A program made the translations under genes and the position numbers. Below are positions 10,380 to 20,205 of a DNA stretch of 64,000 nt, one piece after another (within the stretch, counting starts at the first letter, position 1; the number at the start of each line of letters is the position of its first letter). Origin of the DNA: Dokdonia sinensis (GTDB lineage Bacteria > Bacteroidota > Bacteroidia > Flavobacteriales > Flavobacteriaceae); contig NZ_REFV01000006.1 in NCBI RefSeq assembly GCF_003688895.1, forward strand, positions 156,176 to 220,175. Reading direction: 5' to 3'. A model generated the notes under the pieces. That model searched no databases and had not been told where the DNA came from. It was given only the letters and a program-made list of their open reading frames with translations.

Positions 10380-12902
10380 TTATTCCTCCTCGTCAGAGGC
10401 TTTAGTATCTTGGATTGTATCTACTTGTGATGTTTCATCTACTTCATCATCATCTATATCATCCTCATCACTCTTTACTTTAGCAACTGCAGCAATGGAG
10501 TCATTTCCTTTTAAATTAATCAATCGTACTCCTTGTGTCGCACGACCCATCACTCGTAAAGAAGCAACTTCCATTCGGATGGCAATTCCAGATTTATTAA
10601 TAATCATAAGATCATCATCATCTGTAACGTTTTTAATCGCAACCAGTTCTCCAGTCTTCTCTGTAACAGAAATAGTTTTTACACCTTTCCCACCACGATT
10701 AGTAATTCGGTAATCTTCGAGGCTACTTCGCTTACCGTAACCCTTTTCGGAAACTACAAGAATATTACTCTCCGTATCGTTTACAGATACCATTCCTACC
10801 ACTTCATCATTATCGTTTGCAAGAGTTATGCCACGAACGCCAGATGCGTTTCTTCCCATCGGTCTCGTCTTACTTTCTTCAAAGCGTATTGCCTTACCAG
10901 ACTTAAGCGCAAGCATTACCTGACTTTCACCAGTCGTAAGTTTAGCAGAAAGTAGTTCATCTCCCTCTTTAACAGTAATAGCATTAATTCCATTAGTACG
11001 AGGACGTGAGTATTGCTCTAGAGCAGTTTTCTTAACCTGACCTTTTTTAGTCGCCATTATAATATAATGGTTATTAATATAATCCTCATCTTTAAGATCA
11101 CCAGTACACACAAATGCTTTTACTTCATCATCTTGCTCAATATTTATTAGGTTCTGAATCGCTCTTCCTTTTGATGTTTTGCTGCCTTCAGGAATCTCAA
11201 ACACGCGCATCCAGAAACATTTTCCTTTCTGGGTAAAGAATAACATATACTGGTGGTTCGTACCGACAAAAAGATATTCTAAGAAATCTTCATTACGTGT
11301 TGTAGAGGCTTTTGTTCCTACTCCTCCTCTATTTTGAGTTTTGTACTCTGAAAGTGATGTCCTTTTAATATATCCAGCATTAGAAATCGTAATGACTACT
11401 TTCTCATCTGGAATAAGATCTGTAATACTCACATCACCTCCTGCATATTCAATTTTTGAACGGCGTTCATCACCATATTTTTCTTTTACTTCGGCAAGTT
11501 CTTCACTTATGATTTGCATACGACGCTCTTTTTTGTCAAGAATGTCTTTTAAATCAATTATCGTTGCCATAATTTCATCGTACTCAGAGCGCAATTTATC
11601 TTGTTCCAGACCTGTAAGCTGGCGTAGACGCATCTCGACAATTGCCTTTGCTTGTATTTCAGAAAGTTTGAATCGCTCAATGAGGTTTGCGCGAGCTTCA
11701 TCTGCATTTGAGCTTGCTCTTATGATCGCAATAACTTCGTCGATGTTATCTGAAGCGATGATCAATCCCTCAAGAATATGAGCGCGCTCCTCTGCTTTAT
11801 TAAGTAGGTATTTTGTACGGCGCACAACAACCTCGTGGCGATGCTCTACAAAGTGATGGATCATATCCTTCAAGTTGAGCATTTGAGGACGTCCTTTTAC
11901 AAGGGCGATATTGTTTACACTAAAAGAAGATTGCAGGGCAGTATACTTAAATAAGGTGTTCATTACGATATTCGGGATCGCATCACGTTTTAAAACGTAA
12001 ACGATACGCATACCGTTGCGGTCAGACTCATCACGTATAGCAGAAATTCCTTCGATTTTCTTATCGTTAATCATATCTGCGGTTTTCTTAATCATATCTG
12101 CCTTATTGACCTGATATGGAATCTCGCTCACAATGATACACTCACGACCTTTTACTTCTTCTATCTCTGCTTTTGCACGCATTACTACACGACCACGACC
12201 AGTTTTAAAAGCTTCACGCACTCCGTCGTAACCATATATAATCCCACCGGTAGGGAAATCTGGTGCTTTTATATGCTCAATCAGTTCGTCTATTGTAATA
12301 TCGTGGTTTTCAATATAGGCCTGAATACCATCGATAACTTCAGATAAGTTATGCGGTGGCATATTAGTCGCCATACCTACTGCAATTCCTGATGCTCCAT
12401 TTATAAGGAGACCTGGCACACGCGTTGGGAGTACCGTAGGTTCTTTTAAAGTATCATCAAAGTTGAGTTGATGATCTACCGTATCTTTATCGATGTCTGC
12501 CATCATATCCTCGGATATCTTGCGCATTCTCGCCTCCGTATAACGCATAGCCGCCGGGCTATCTCCATCTACAGAGCCAAAGTTACCTTGACCATCTACA
12601 AGCATATAGCGTAAGCTCCACTCCTGAGCCATACGAACCATTGCATCGTAAACAGAAGTATCACCGTGTGGGTGATATTTACCTAATACTTCTCCTACGA
12701 TTCTTGCACTTTTTTTATGTGCACTATTTGCACGTATTCCCAACTCGTGCATTCCGAAAAGAACACGGCGGTGCACAGGTTTCATACCATCGCGTACATC
12801 TGGCAAAGCACGGGAAACAATAACCGACATCGAGTAGTCGATGTAGGCAGATTTCATTTCATCTTCAATATTAATCGGGATCAGTTTTTCTCCTCCAGCC
12901 AT
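10380..12902 (-). CDS. gyrA: DNA gyrase subunit A
   Basis: The 840-residue protein carries the start of GyrA ([29 protein letters not shown]), the quinolone-resistance region [17 protein letters not shown] and the catalytic tyrosine in [10 protein letters not shown] (about 121). The C-terminal domain shows the repeated blades of the DNA-wrapping pinwheel and a GyrA-box-like TNRGGKGVK. With GyrB it introduces negative supercoils using ATP. The residue matching E. coli Ser83 is Thr and that matching Asp87 is Asp. The tail (about 810-840) is very acidic, a common feature of gyrases. Divergent from clpC. Confidence 0.97.
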   Translation of the reverse strand: MAGGEKLIPINIEDEMKSAYIDYSMSVIVSRALPDVRDGMKPVHRRVLFGMHELGIRANSAHKKSARIVGEVLGKYHPHGDTSVYDAMVRMAQEWSLRYMLVDGQGNFGSVDGDSPAAMRYTEARMRKISEDMMADIDKDTVDHQLNFDDTLKEPTVLPTRVPGLLINGASGIAVGMATNMPPHNLSEVIDGIQAYIENHDITIDELIEHIKAPDFPTGGIIYGYDGVREAFKTGRGRVVMRAKAEIEEVKGRECIIVSEIPYQVNKADMIKKTADMINDKKIEGISAIRDESDRNGMRIVYVLKRDAIPNIVMNTLFKYTALQSSFSVNNIALVKGRPQMLNLKDMIHHFVEHRHEVVVRRTKYLLNKAEERAHILEGLIIASDNIDEVIAIIRASSNADEARANLIERFKLSEIQAKAIVEMRLRQLTGLEQDKLRSEYDEIMATIIDLKDILDKKERRMQIISEELAEVKEKYGDERRSKIEYAGGDVSITDLIPDEKVVITISNAGYIKRTSLSEYKTQNRGGVGTKASTTRNEDFLEYLFVGTNHQYMLFFTQKGKCFWMRVFEIPEGSKTSKGRAIQNLINIEQDDEVKAFVCTGDLKDEDYINNHYIIMATKKGQVKKTALEQYSRPRTNGINAITVKEGDELLSAKLTTGESQVMLALKSGKAIRFEESKTRPMGRNASGVRGITLANDNDEVVGMVSVNDTESNILVVSEKGYGKRSSLEDYRITNRGGKGVKTISVTEKTGELVAIKNVTDDDDLMIINKSGIAIRMEVASLRVMGRATQGVRLINLKGNDSIAAVAKVKSDEDDIDDDEVDETSQVDTIQDTKASDEEE

Positions 12903-12977
12903 ATATAATTTGATTAGATTTAAGTCAAAATTTACTAGCTAGCAATGTAGCGATTTTAAAGGGGTTTTGAGTGTTTA

Positions 12978-12993
12978 CGCTTTCGCGAAAGCG
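12978..12993. repeat. Dispersed palindrome copy (intact 16-mer)
   Basis: CGCTTTCGCGAAAGCG in the 255-bp divergent region between gyrA and clpC, 76 bases upstream of the gyrA start; it could overlap a promoter or operator there. Confidence 0.9.
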
Positions 12994-13157
12994 GACTTTT
13001 TATCAACAATATTTAACAACTATTTTTAATAACTCTGACACAACATTCTTGGCAAACTGTCAGTTATTTTGTCAATTAGCTACTAACAGTTTAAGGCGGA
13101 ATGGTTTTTGCCCTTTATTGCTTAAATTTACAGATAACAGAAAAGGAAGATTGAAGT

Positions 13158-15719
13158 ATGGATGATAATTTTTCACCAAGAGTCAAAGACGTAATCGCCT
13201 ACAGTAAAGAGGAAGCATTGCGCTTAGGACACGATTTTATAGGTACTGAGCATTTACTGCTTGGATTATTGAGAGACGGTAGCGGCAAGGCCATAGATAT
13301 TTTAGGCGCTTTAGATATAGATTTAGAACATCTACGTCGTAAAGTCGAAATACTGAGCCCTGCAAACCCAAATATTGCGCTACAAGGAAATGATAAGAAA
13401 AACTTGCACCTCACAAGACAGGCGGAGCGTGCTTTAAAAACAACATTTCTCGAAGCAAAACTTTTCCAAAGTTCAAGCATTAATACGGCTCACCTTCTGC
13501 TCTGTGTTCTTAGAAACGAAAACGATCCCACAACAAAGCTTCTTAATAAGCTTAAGGTAGATTATGATAATGTTAAAGACCAGTTTAAAGTTATGATGTC
13601 AAGTGAAGATGAAAATTATATAGAGCCTATAAAGTCAGAATCATTTAGTGAAGATGAGACTTCTGGTGATGATGCATCAAAGGATAATCCTTTTAGCGCT
13701 CCTTCAGGAAATAAAGGAGCTACAAAGAAAAGTAAAACACCTGTCCTAGATAACTTTGGCAGGGATCTTACTACGATGGCAGAAGAAGATAAACTTGATC
13801 CTGTCGTAGGTAGAGGAAAAGAAATAGAGCGCGTATCGCAAATACTAAGTAGACGGAAAAAAAATAACCCGCTTCTCATAGGTGAGCCTGGTGTGGGTAA
13901 ATCTGCTATTGCAGAAGGGCTGGCGTTGCGCATCGTGCAACGTAAAGTTTCACGAATTCTTTTTGATAAACGAGTAGTTACGCTTGATCTTGCGAGTCTA
14001 GTTGCGGGAACCAAGTACCGTGGACAGTTTGAAGAGCGTATGAAGGCGGTGATGAATGAGCTTGAGAAAAATGATGACATTATTCTCTTTATAGATGAGA
14101 TTCATACGATTGTAGGTGCTGGAGGAGCTACTGGCTCCCTAGATGCCTCTAATATGTTTAAACCTGCCCTCGCTCGAGGCGAAATACAATGTATAGGAGC
14201 AACAACTTTAGATGAATACAGACAGTATATTGAAAAAGATGGAGCCCTTGAGAGACGTTTTCAAAAGGTTATTGTAGAACCAACTTCAGTTGAAGAAACA
14301 ATCGAAATCCTGGACAATATAAAAGGCAAGTACGAAGAGCATCATAACGTAACGTATACTGATGAAGCTATAAAAGCTTGTGTTACACTTACAAATCGAT
14401 ATATGACTGATAGGTTCCTGCCGGATAAAGCAATAGATGCTCTGGATGAAGCTGGTTCACGTGTGCATATCACAAATATAGACGTACCAAAGAAAATTCT
14501 CGAACTCGAAGGACAACTTGAACAAGTACGCGAGCTCAAAACATCTGTTGTTAAAAAGCAGAAGTATGAAGAAGCTGCAAAACTTAGAGATGATGAGAAG
14601 AAAATAGAAAAAGAACTTGCTACTGCCCAAAAGCAATGGGAGGATGACGCAAAACTTCACAAAGAAGAAGTAAGTGAGGACAATGTCGCAGATGTGGTTA
14701 GTATGATGACTGGAATTCCTGTAAATCGTATCGCACAGACAGAAAGTAATAAACTTGCAGAACTTCCTGCAACTATCAAAACAAAGGTTATCGGTCAGGA
14801 TGATGCTGTAGCTAAAGTTGCCAAAGCTATACAGCGTAATCGTGCAGGTCTCAAAGACCCTAATAAGCCCATAGGTTCATTTATATTCTTAGGGCAAACA
14901 GGAGTAGGAAAAACACAATTAGCAAAAGTTCTAGCAAAAGAGCTTTTTGATAACGAGGATTCTCTAATTCGTATTGATATGAGTGAGTATATGGAAAAGT
15001 TTGCCATATCTCGATTAGTTGGAGCACCTCCTGGGTATGTAGGATACGAAGAAGGTGGACAACTTACCGAGAAAGTGCGCAGAAAACCATATTCTGTGAT
15101 ACTTCTGGATGAGATAGAAAAGGCACATCCAGACGTTTTTAATATGATGCTTCAAGTCTTAGATGATGGGTTTTTAACAGATTCTCTTGGTCGTAAGATA
15201 GATTTTAGAAACACGATTATCATAATGACTTCTAATATTGGAGCTCGTAAATTAAAGGACTTTGGTCAAGGTGTAGGATTTGGTACAGCGAGTCGCAAGA
15301 CACAGTCTGATGAAAATGCTCGAAGTATTATACAGAATGCACTCAAGAAGGCTTTTGCTCCTGAGTTCCTAAATAGGATTGATGACGTTGTAGTCTTTAA
15401 TGCGCTTGAAAGAGAGGACATTCACAAGATTATCGATATTGAACTAGCAAAGCTTTATTCACGCATTAAAGGTCTCGGATATGACTTATCTCTGAGTGAG
15501 AAGGCAAAAGATTACATAAGTGATAAAGGATTTGATAAAGAGTATGGTGCTCGACCACTAAAACGAGCTATCCAGAAATACATTGAAGACGCTCTAGCCG
15601 AAGAAATTATAACCTCGAATCTGGAAGAAGGGGATGCTATTTTTATGGATTTTGATGAAAAAGAAGATGAATTAACTATTAAAATTAGCAAGCAAGAACA
15701 ACCCTCTGAGTCTAAATAG
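13158..15719 (+). CDS. clpC: ATP-dependent Clp protease ATP-binding subunit ClpC
   Basis: The 853-residue AAA+ unfoldase has two N-terminal Clp repeats (about 1-145), a first AAA+ domain with Walker A GEPGVGKS (about 242) and Walker [10 protein letters not shown], a middle UVR-type coiled segment (about 465-495, [17 protein letters not shown]) and a second AAA+ domain with Walker A GQTGVGKT (about 578) and Walker [10 protein letters not shown]. The UVR segment and the two ATPase domains mark it as ClpC rather than ClpB or ClpA. It unfolds substrates for ClpP. The ATG at 13158 is preferred because the Clp repeat begins at once ([12 protein letters not shown]). Confidence 0.95.
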   Translation: MDDNFSPRVKDVIAYSKEEALRLGHDFIGTEHLLLGLLRDGSGKAIDILGALDIDLEHLRRKVEILSPANPNIALQGNDKKNLHLTRQAERALKTTFLEAKLFQSSSINTAHLLLCVLRNENDPTTKLLNKLKVDYDNVKDQFKVMMSSEDENYIEPIKSESFSEDETSGDDASKDNPFSAPSGNKGATKKSKTPVLDNFGRDLTTMAEEDKLDPVVGRGKEIERVSQILSRRKKNNPLLIGEPGVGKSAIAEGLALRIVQRKVSRILFDKRVVTLDLASLVAGTKYRGQFEERMKAVMNELEKNDDIILFIDEIHTIVGAGGATGSLDASNMFKPALARGEIQCIGATTLDEYRQYIEKDGALERRFQKVIVEPTSVEETIEILDNIKGKYEEHHNVTYTDEAIKACVTLTNRYMTDRFLPDKAIDALDEAGSRVHITNIDVPKKILELEGQLEQVRELKTSVVKKQKYEEAAKLRDDEKKIEKELATAQKQWEDDAKLHKEEVSEDNVADVVSMMTGIPVNRIAQTESNKLAELPATIKTKVIGQDDAVAKVAKAIQRNRAGLKDPNKPIGSFIFLGQTGVGKTQLAKVLAKELFDNEDSLIRIDMSEYMEKFAISRLVGAPPGYVGYEEGGQLTEKVRRKPYSVILLDEIEKAHPDVFNMMLQVLDDGFLTDSLGRKIDFRNTIIIMTSNIGARKLKDFGQGVGFGTASRKTQSDENARSIIQNALKKAFAPEFLNRIDDVVVFNALEREDIHKIIDIELAKLYSRIKGLGYDLSLSEKAKDYISDKGFDKEYGARPLKRAIQKYIEDALAEEIITSNLEEGDAIFMDFDEKEDELTIKISKQEQPSESK

Positions 15720-15740
15720 ATTTTAGTTTTATTGTATAAC

Positions 15741-15781
15741 AAGGCATACGTCGCTTTTAAAGTCTTCGTATGCCTTTTTTT
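15741..15781 (+). terminator. Intrinsic terminator after clpC
   Basis: AAGGCATACG (15741-15750) pairs with CGTATGCCTT (15767-15776), followed by a T run. Confidence 0.85.
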
Positions 15782-15909
15782 ATTTAATGGGAATTCCGTT
15801 TAAAAAAACAGAGATGTCAAAATAGGTGATTCACAGCACATAATATTTTTAAGTCTAAAAATATCCCATAATTCTTTCGTAAATTTAAGGAAACCAGCTG
15901 CTTGAGTTT

Positions 15910-16302
15910 ATGATTAAACATTACCACCTAGAAGTTAGTGAAGTATTTATTTATGATAATTTTCTTGTAAATCAAATCTATGAGGGACAGGACATACAAC
16001 CACACCATAATAATTTGCTTAAGACAATAATCCAAGAACACTTTGCTAGTAGTCCTTTAATATATATTTCAAATAGGCTACACTCCTATTCTGTAAATCC
16101 GCTTATATACATTGAGGCGGGACATATAACCAATCTTGTTGCTATGGCAATGGTCATACATGATGATGAGCAACGGAGAATGGCTATGTTTGAAAAAACT
16201 TTCTTTAAAAAACCATTTAAAATTTTTGAGAATCTTACAGAGGCAATCGTCTGGTCAAAACAAGAACTTACCAAATTCCAAACGCAAAACACTAAGAACT
16301 AA
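15910..16302 (+). CDS. Small conserved hypothetical protein, paralogue of the next gene (STAS-like?)
   Basis: I do not recognise a defined function for this 130-residue soluble protein. It shares a pattern with the gene 100 bases downstream: YIS-x-R-x-x-SY-x-VNP, then an A-x-A-x-V strand, then EK-x-FFK-x-PF followed by an A-x-x-W helix. The alternating beta-alpha pattern and size resemble small STAS-like domains found in Flavobacteriaceae, but this is inference. No signal peptide or transmembrane segment. Confidence 0.75.
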   Translation: MIKHYHLEVSEVFIYDNFLVNQIYEGQDIQPHHNNLLKTIIQEHFASSPLIYISNRLHSYSVNPLIYIEAGHITNLVAMAMVIHDDEQRRMAMFEKTFFKKPFKIFENLTEAIVWSKQELTKFQTQNTKN

Positions 16303-16402
16303 ACTTGTAAGTTACTGACTAATGGTTCCTTAAAATCTGGTTTGTTTTATTGGTTTTTTTATTAGTATTTTAGTGTTAAATGTTAATTTTTCATCTCCCT
16401 AA

Positions 16403-16783
16403 ATGCAAAAAAAACAATTACTAAAACAGGCCATTTTTGACTTTGGCACAGTACAAATAATAGACAATATTGTTATCGCTGAAATAAATGAAGGTGTAAT
16501 ATTTGATGAAGAACAGAATAAACAGATGCTCGAATTTTGTAGCAATGTCTTAGGTGAACGTTCATACGGTTATATCTCTCATCGCAAAAACTCTTATACT
16601 GTTAATCCTACGGTATATCTACAGTCCTCAAAAATATCAAATATGGAGGCTATTGCAATAGTATCATCCAACCCTTCTAACAAACTAAGTGTTTCGGTTG
16701 AGAAGATGTTCTTTAAAAATCCCTTTGAAAGCTTTGATACCATAGACCAAGCAAAAAACTGGATGCATAATATTCTAAACTAG
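16403..16783 (+). CDS. Small conserved hypothetical protein, paralogue of the previous gene (STAS-like?)
   Basis: The 126-residue product repeats the signature of its neighbour: YISHRKNSYTVNP, MEAIAIVSS and VEKMFFKNPFESFDTIDQAKNW. The pair probably arose by tandem duplication, and the sequences have since diverged strongly outside these motifs. Its stop codon overlaps the convergent hutH stop by 4 bases. Function unknown; a protein-interaction or regulatory role is one guess based on STAS-like appearance. Confidence 0.75.
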   Translation: MQKKQLLKQAIFDFGTVQIIDNIVIAEINEGVIFDEEQNKQMLEFCSNVLGERSYGYISHRKNSYTVNPTVYLQSSKISNMEAIAIVSSNPSNKLSVSVEKMFFKNPFESFDTIDQAKNWMHNILN

Positions 16784-18291
16784 CTAAAGAGTTCTGTATC
16801 ATCAATAGTAAAGGAGCTTAAAAAAGTAATCCCCTTTTGAATATCTTGAGACAGTATCCGATCATTTTCTACAAATGGAACTTCTTGTCTATATGCTGCA
16901 ATAAATGATTCTAAAAAAGGAGCTGTTTTTAATGGCGCTCTATAATGTATTGCTTGCGATGCGTTGAGCAGCTCGATGGAAAGAATCGTTTCTATGTTGT
17001 CTACAACCTTGAGTAATTTTGTTGCGGCATTTGCTCCCATACTCACGTGATCTTCTTGTCCATTAGAGGAGACAATGGAGTCCACACTCGCTGGAGTTGC
17101 TAGTTGCTTGTTTTGGCTTACAATGCTAGCCGCCGTATACTGTGGAATCATCATCCCACTATTAAGTCCAGGAGTATCTACAAGAAATGGCGGTAACCCT
17201 CGTAGTCCACCTATGAGCTGGTAGGTTCTGCGCTCACTTATACTTCCTAACTCTGCCATTGCTATAGCTAAAAAATCGAGTGCTAGCGCCAGCGGTTGCC
17301 CGTGAAAGTTGCCACCGCTTATAATTTTATCGTCTTCGGCAAAAATGTTAGGGTTATCAGTAACACTATTAATTTCTGTTTTAAAGGTTTTTGTGGCACT
17401 TGCAATAACGTCTTTTGTAGCACCGTGTACTTGGGGGATACATCTAAAAGAATATGGATCTTGAACATTTACTTTTTCGAGTTCTGCAATTTTGCTCTCA
17501 GCGAGAAAGGTTCTTACTCTATCAGCCGTTTTGATCTGACCGCGATGTGGCCTAACAAAATGCACTAATGGATCAAAGGGTGACAAGTTACAATTAAAGG
17601 CATCGATAGAAATTGCTCCAATGACATCTGCCAGGTAGGAGAGTTTATGACATTTTAATAAGGCATATACTCCGTAAGCAGCCATAAATTGAGTTCCATT
17701 AAGCAAGGCAAGCCCTTCTTTAGATTGAAGTTTAATAGGCTCTAGGTTATGTTTACTTAAATGCTCATCTGCAGGAGCAGTCTTATCACCATCCCATACT
17801 AAGCCCTCTCCTATTAAGGGAAGTGCGAGATGTGCTAGTGGTGCGAGATCACCGCTTGCACCCAGAGAACCTTGTGTATAAACTACGGGTAAAATATTTA
17901 AATTATAAAAATCTAAAAGACGTTGAACTGTGTTGATATGTACACCGCTGTGCCCATAACTTAGCGATTGTATCTTAAGCAATAACATCAATTTTACAAT
18001 CTCTTTAGGAACATAACCGCCAGTTCCACAAGCGTGAGACCGGACTAGGTTTTCTTGCAATAATGTAAGATTTTCATTTTGGATGGCGACATTACACAAA
18101 CTTCCAAAGCCTGTATTAATTCCGTAAAGCGGGACAACACTCCCTGTTACCTTCTCATCAAGATAAGCTCGGGATTTATTGATGTTAAGCCTACTCTCCT
18201 CACTAAGCTCGAGTGTGTAGTTTTGATTTATTATTCTTGAAATCGTACTAAGATCTAATATCTCAGAACTTATATAGTGCGTATCACGCAT
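16780..18291 (-). CDS. hutH: Histidine ammonia-lyase
   Basis: The MIO prosthetic group forms from Ala-Ser-Gly in GSLGASGDLAPLAHL (about residues 145-147), the hallmark of the histidine/phenylalanine ammonia-lyase family. Other family signatures are YGINTGFGSL, SYGHSGVH, QDPYSFRCIPQVHGA and FHGQPLA. HutH deaminates L-histidine to urocanate. I chose the ATG at 18291, which gives about 503 residues and starts MRDTHYISSEILDLS; an upstream ATG at 18345 would add 18 poorly conserved residues. No other hut genes are in the window. The stop overlaps the convergent small gene by 4 bases. Confidence 0.93.
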   Translation of the reverse strand: MRDTHYISSEILDLSTISRIINQNYTLELSEESRLNINKSRAYLDEKVTGSVVPLYGINTGFGSLCNVAIQNENLTLLQENLVRSHACGTGGYVPKEIVKLMLLLKIQSLSYGHSGVHINTVQRLLDFYNLNILPVVYTQGSLGASGDLAPLAHLALPLIGEGLVWDGDKTAPADEHLSKHNLEPIKLQSKEGLALLNGTQFMAAYGVYALLKCHKLSYLADVIGAISIDAFNCNLSPFDPLVHFVRPHRGQIKTADRVRTFLAESKIAELEKVNVQDPYSFRCIPQVHGATKDVIASATKTFKTEINSVTDNPNIFAEDDKIISGGNFHGQPLALALDFLAIAMAELGSISERRTYQLIGGLRGLPPFLVDTPGLNSGMMIPQYTAASIVSQNKQLATPASVDSIVSSNGQEDHVSMGANAATKLLKVVDNIETILSIELLNASQAIHYRAPLKTAPFLESFIAAYRQEVPFVENDRILSQDIQKGITFLSSFTIDDTELFS

Positions 18292-18470
18292 AGTCGGGGT
18301 ATTGTTTTGGGTTGTCTGGTTGCAATTTCGCAAAAAAACATTCATTCTTATGGATTCTTCAAAAGTACTTACGAACAGACTTGTAAATTCAGAAGACTTT
18401 CACATATTCCAATAGCAGTATGGCAAATTTTATATCCTGTCCATAAGTCTCACGATAGATATACAAAATA

Positions 18471-18503
18471 AAAAATGCTACTCAACAACTGAGTAGCATT
18501 TTT
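18471..18503. terminator. Bidirectional intrinsic terminator
   Basis: Arms 18471-18484 and 18490-18503 (AAAAATGCTACTCA and its complement) with a 5-base loop, downstream of the small membrane protein gene on the minus strand. Confidence 0.85.
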
Positions 18504-18516
18504 GTATTTAATATTA

Positions 18517-18532
18517 CGCTTTCGCGAAAGCG
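18517..18532. repeat. Dispersed palindrome copy (intact 16-mer)
   Basis: Here the symmetry extends to 20 bases (TACGCTTTCGCGAAAGCGTA, 18515-18534). It sits between the stop of the small membrane protein gene at 18542 and the terminator at 18471-18503. Confidence 0.9.
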
Positions 18533-18541
18533 TATATACTA

Positions 18542-18847
18542 TCAAACACCCTTATCAACCATAGTACCTACTTTAGAATCTTTAAAAACGTATGTGTAAA
18601 GCCACATTAACGTAAAAGAAGGTACAACGTCAACAAAGGGAATAATTTCTTCTACAAATGTGACAACTCCCGCAACTTTTCCCGCTGTTCCCTTGTACAT
18701 CTTTGTCATTATCCAAGCAGAAAATGGCGCCCAAGCGATGTCTGCAAAATCACCAACTCCTGGTAGAATCCAACTAGAGGTCAGAATACCCACGGCATCC
18801 ATAAGAATTCCGATGATGAGTATTTTATATTTATTTGTTGTGTCCAT
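18542..18847 (-). CDS. Small hypothetical membrane protein
   Basis: The 101-residue product has hydrophobic stretches at about 8-29, 36-48, 57-72 and 74-90, so two to four membrane segments. I recognise no catalytic motif. It follows folE on the same strand with a 55-base gap and precedes a strong terminator, so it may end the msrA-folE transcript. Small proteins of this form occur in many Flavobacteriaceae without an assigned role. Confidence 0.75.
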   Translation of the reverse strand: MDTTNKYKILIIGILMDAVGILTSSWILPGVGDFADIAWAPFSAWIMTKMYKGTAGKVAGVVTFVEEIIPFVDVVPSFTLMWLYTYVFKDSKVGTMVDKGV

Positions 18848-18902
18848 AAGTGATTATATCATTAAATATAACACTTTTGTTAGAACAAAAAAATAGACGT
18901 AT

Positions 18903-19499
18903 TTAAGATAAATCAGAGCTTATGAGCTTTAAGAACTCGTTACGAGTTTCCTGCTTTTCAAATTGCCCTCTAAATCCAGAGGTTGTCGTTGTAGAGTTTT
19001 GTTTTTGCACACCACGCATCATCATACACATGTGTGCTGCCTCGATAACAACTGCTACTCCTTTGGGTTTTAATGTATCATTTATGCATTCTAAAATATC
19101 GTGTGTTAGTCGTTCTTGTACTTGGAGGCGACGTGCAAAAACATCTACAATTCTAGGTAACTTGCTCAAACCTACGATATGACCGTTAGGAATATATGCA
19201 ATGTGGGCTTTTCCAAAAAATGGTAACATATGATGTTCACATAGAGAATACAGCTCAATATTTTTTACGATAACCATATCATCGTAATCTTCTTTGAACA
19301 TTGCACCTTTCAGGATGGCGCCCGCATCCATTTCGTAACCTGAGGTTAAGAATTGCATTGCCTTTGCGGCACGCTCAGGGGTTTTTACAATGCCTTCTCG
19401 GGTTGTATCTTCTCCTAACTTATTGATAATAGACTCAAAACTATTTTTTACATCCTCAGTTACTTGGATGTTATACTCTTCAAACTGTCTGTATGGCAT
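18903..19499 (-). CDS. folE: GTP cyclohydrolase I (FolE)
   Basis: The 198-residue protein shows the zinc and active-site motifs [20 protein letters not shown] (about 83-102), [14 protein letters not shown] and [10 protein letters not shown] (about 155-164), the second zinc cysteine being in the last motif. The enzyme makes 7,8-dihydroneopterin triphosphate from GTP as the first step of folate or tetrahydrobiopterin synthesis. It follows msrA by 8 bases on the same strand, so the two are probably co-transcribed. Confidence 0.96.
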   Translation of the reverse strand: MPYRQFEEYNIQVTEDVKNSFESIINKLGEDTTREGIVKTPERAAKAMQFLTSGYEMDAGAILKGAMFKEDYDDMVIVKNIELYSLCEHHMLPFFGKAHIAYIPNGHIVGLSKLPRIVDVFARRLQVQERLTHDILECINDTLKPKGVAVVIEAAHMCMMMRGVQKQNSTTTTSGFRGQFEKQETRNEFLKLISSDLS

Positions 19500-19507
19500 A
19501 TTTATTT

Positions 19508-20074
19508 TTATTGACTAAGTGATGTAGACTTAAGTTGATCTTTAAAAAACTGCTTTAATTTTTGAACTTTTGGGTCTATGATAATTTGGCAATACGGCTG
19601 TGAGCGATGAGAGTTGTAATAATCTTGGTGATCCTCATCTGCATAATAAAAGGGACCGAGCTCAGTAACCTCTGTGACAATATCGTTTTCAAAAACAGCA
19701 GCTTTATCCAATTGGGCAATAAGCAATTGCGATTCTTGTTTTTGCTGCTCCGTAGTGTAAAAAATTCCTGAACGGTATTGCGTCCCCTTATCATTACCTT
19801 GTCGGTTTAGTGTAGTTGGATCGTGAGTAGCAAAGAATATCTCTAAGAGCATTTTAAAAGAGATTATCGAGGGGTCGTAAGTTACCAAAATACCCTCTGC
19901 GTGACCAGTCCGACCAGTACAGATCTCTCTGTAAGCAGGGTTCTTAATAGTGCCGCCCGTATAACCTGAGTTTGCCGAAATTACACCTGCAACTCTTTGA
20001 AAAACCGCCTCTGTGCACCAAAAGCATCCAGCAGCAAAAACTACTTTTTCTAAATTTATATTTTCCTTTTTCAT
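19508..20074 (-). CDS. msrA: Peptide-methionine (S)-S-oxide reductase
   Basis: The active-site motif [11 protein letters not shown] is near residues 16-26, followed by GYTGG, the GHAEGI(L)VTYDP segment and [11 protein letters not shown]. MsrA reduces methionine-S-sulfoxide in proteins and free methionine. At 188 residues it is a single-domain MsrA without a fused MsrB. It is the first gene of the msrA-folE pair. Confidence 0.96.
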   Translation of the reverse strand: MKKENINLEKVVFAAGCFWCTEAVFQRVAGVISANSGYTGGTIKNPAYREICTGRTGHAEGILVTYDPSIISFKMLLEIFFATHDPTTLNRQGNDKGTQYRSGIFYTTEQQKQESQLLIAQLDKAAVFENDIVTEVTELGPFYYADEDHQDYYNSHRSQPYCQIIIDPKVQKLKQFFKDQLKSTSLSQ

Positions 20075-20177
20075 AGATTGACTGCAAGATAAGAACTGTT
20101 GAACTATTTTTATCTTTGCTTAAACGAAATAATTCTTTTTTTAACTTATAATTAATAATCCTAGATAATCGAACTTA

Positions 20178-20185
20178 TAGATTTG
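20178..20185 (+). promoter_or_regulatory. Candidate -7 promoter box (TAGATTTG)
   Basis: Matches TAnnTTTG, 20 bases before the ATG of the DUF5916 gene. No clear -33 element at the usual spacing. Confidence 0.35.
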
Positions 20186-20205
20186 TACTTCATCAAGTTC
20201 TATTT

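Noticed and set aside
12971..13165. 64-codon open frame overlapping the clpC start
   Set aside because: It covers the palindrome and the clpC promoter region, has no recognisable domain, and overlaps the certain clpC ATG.
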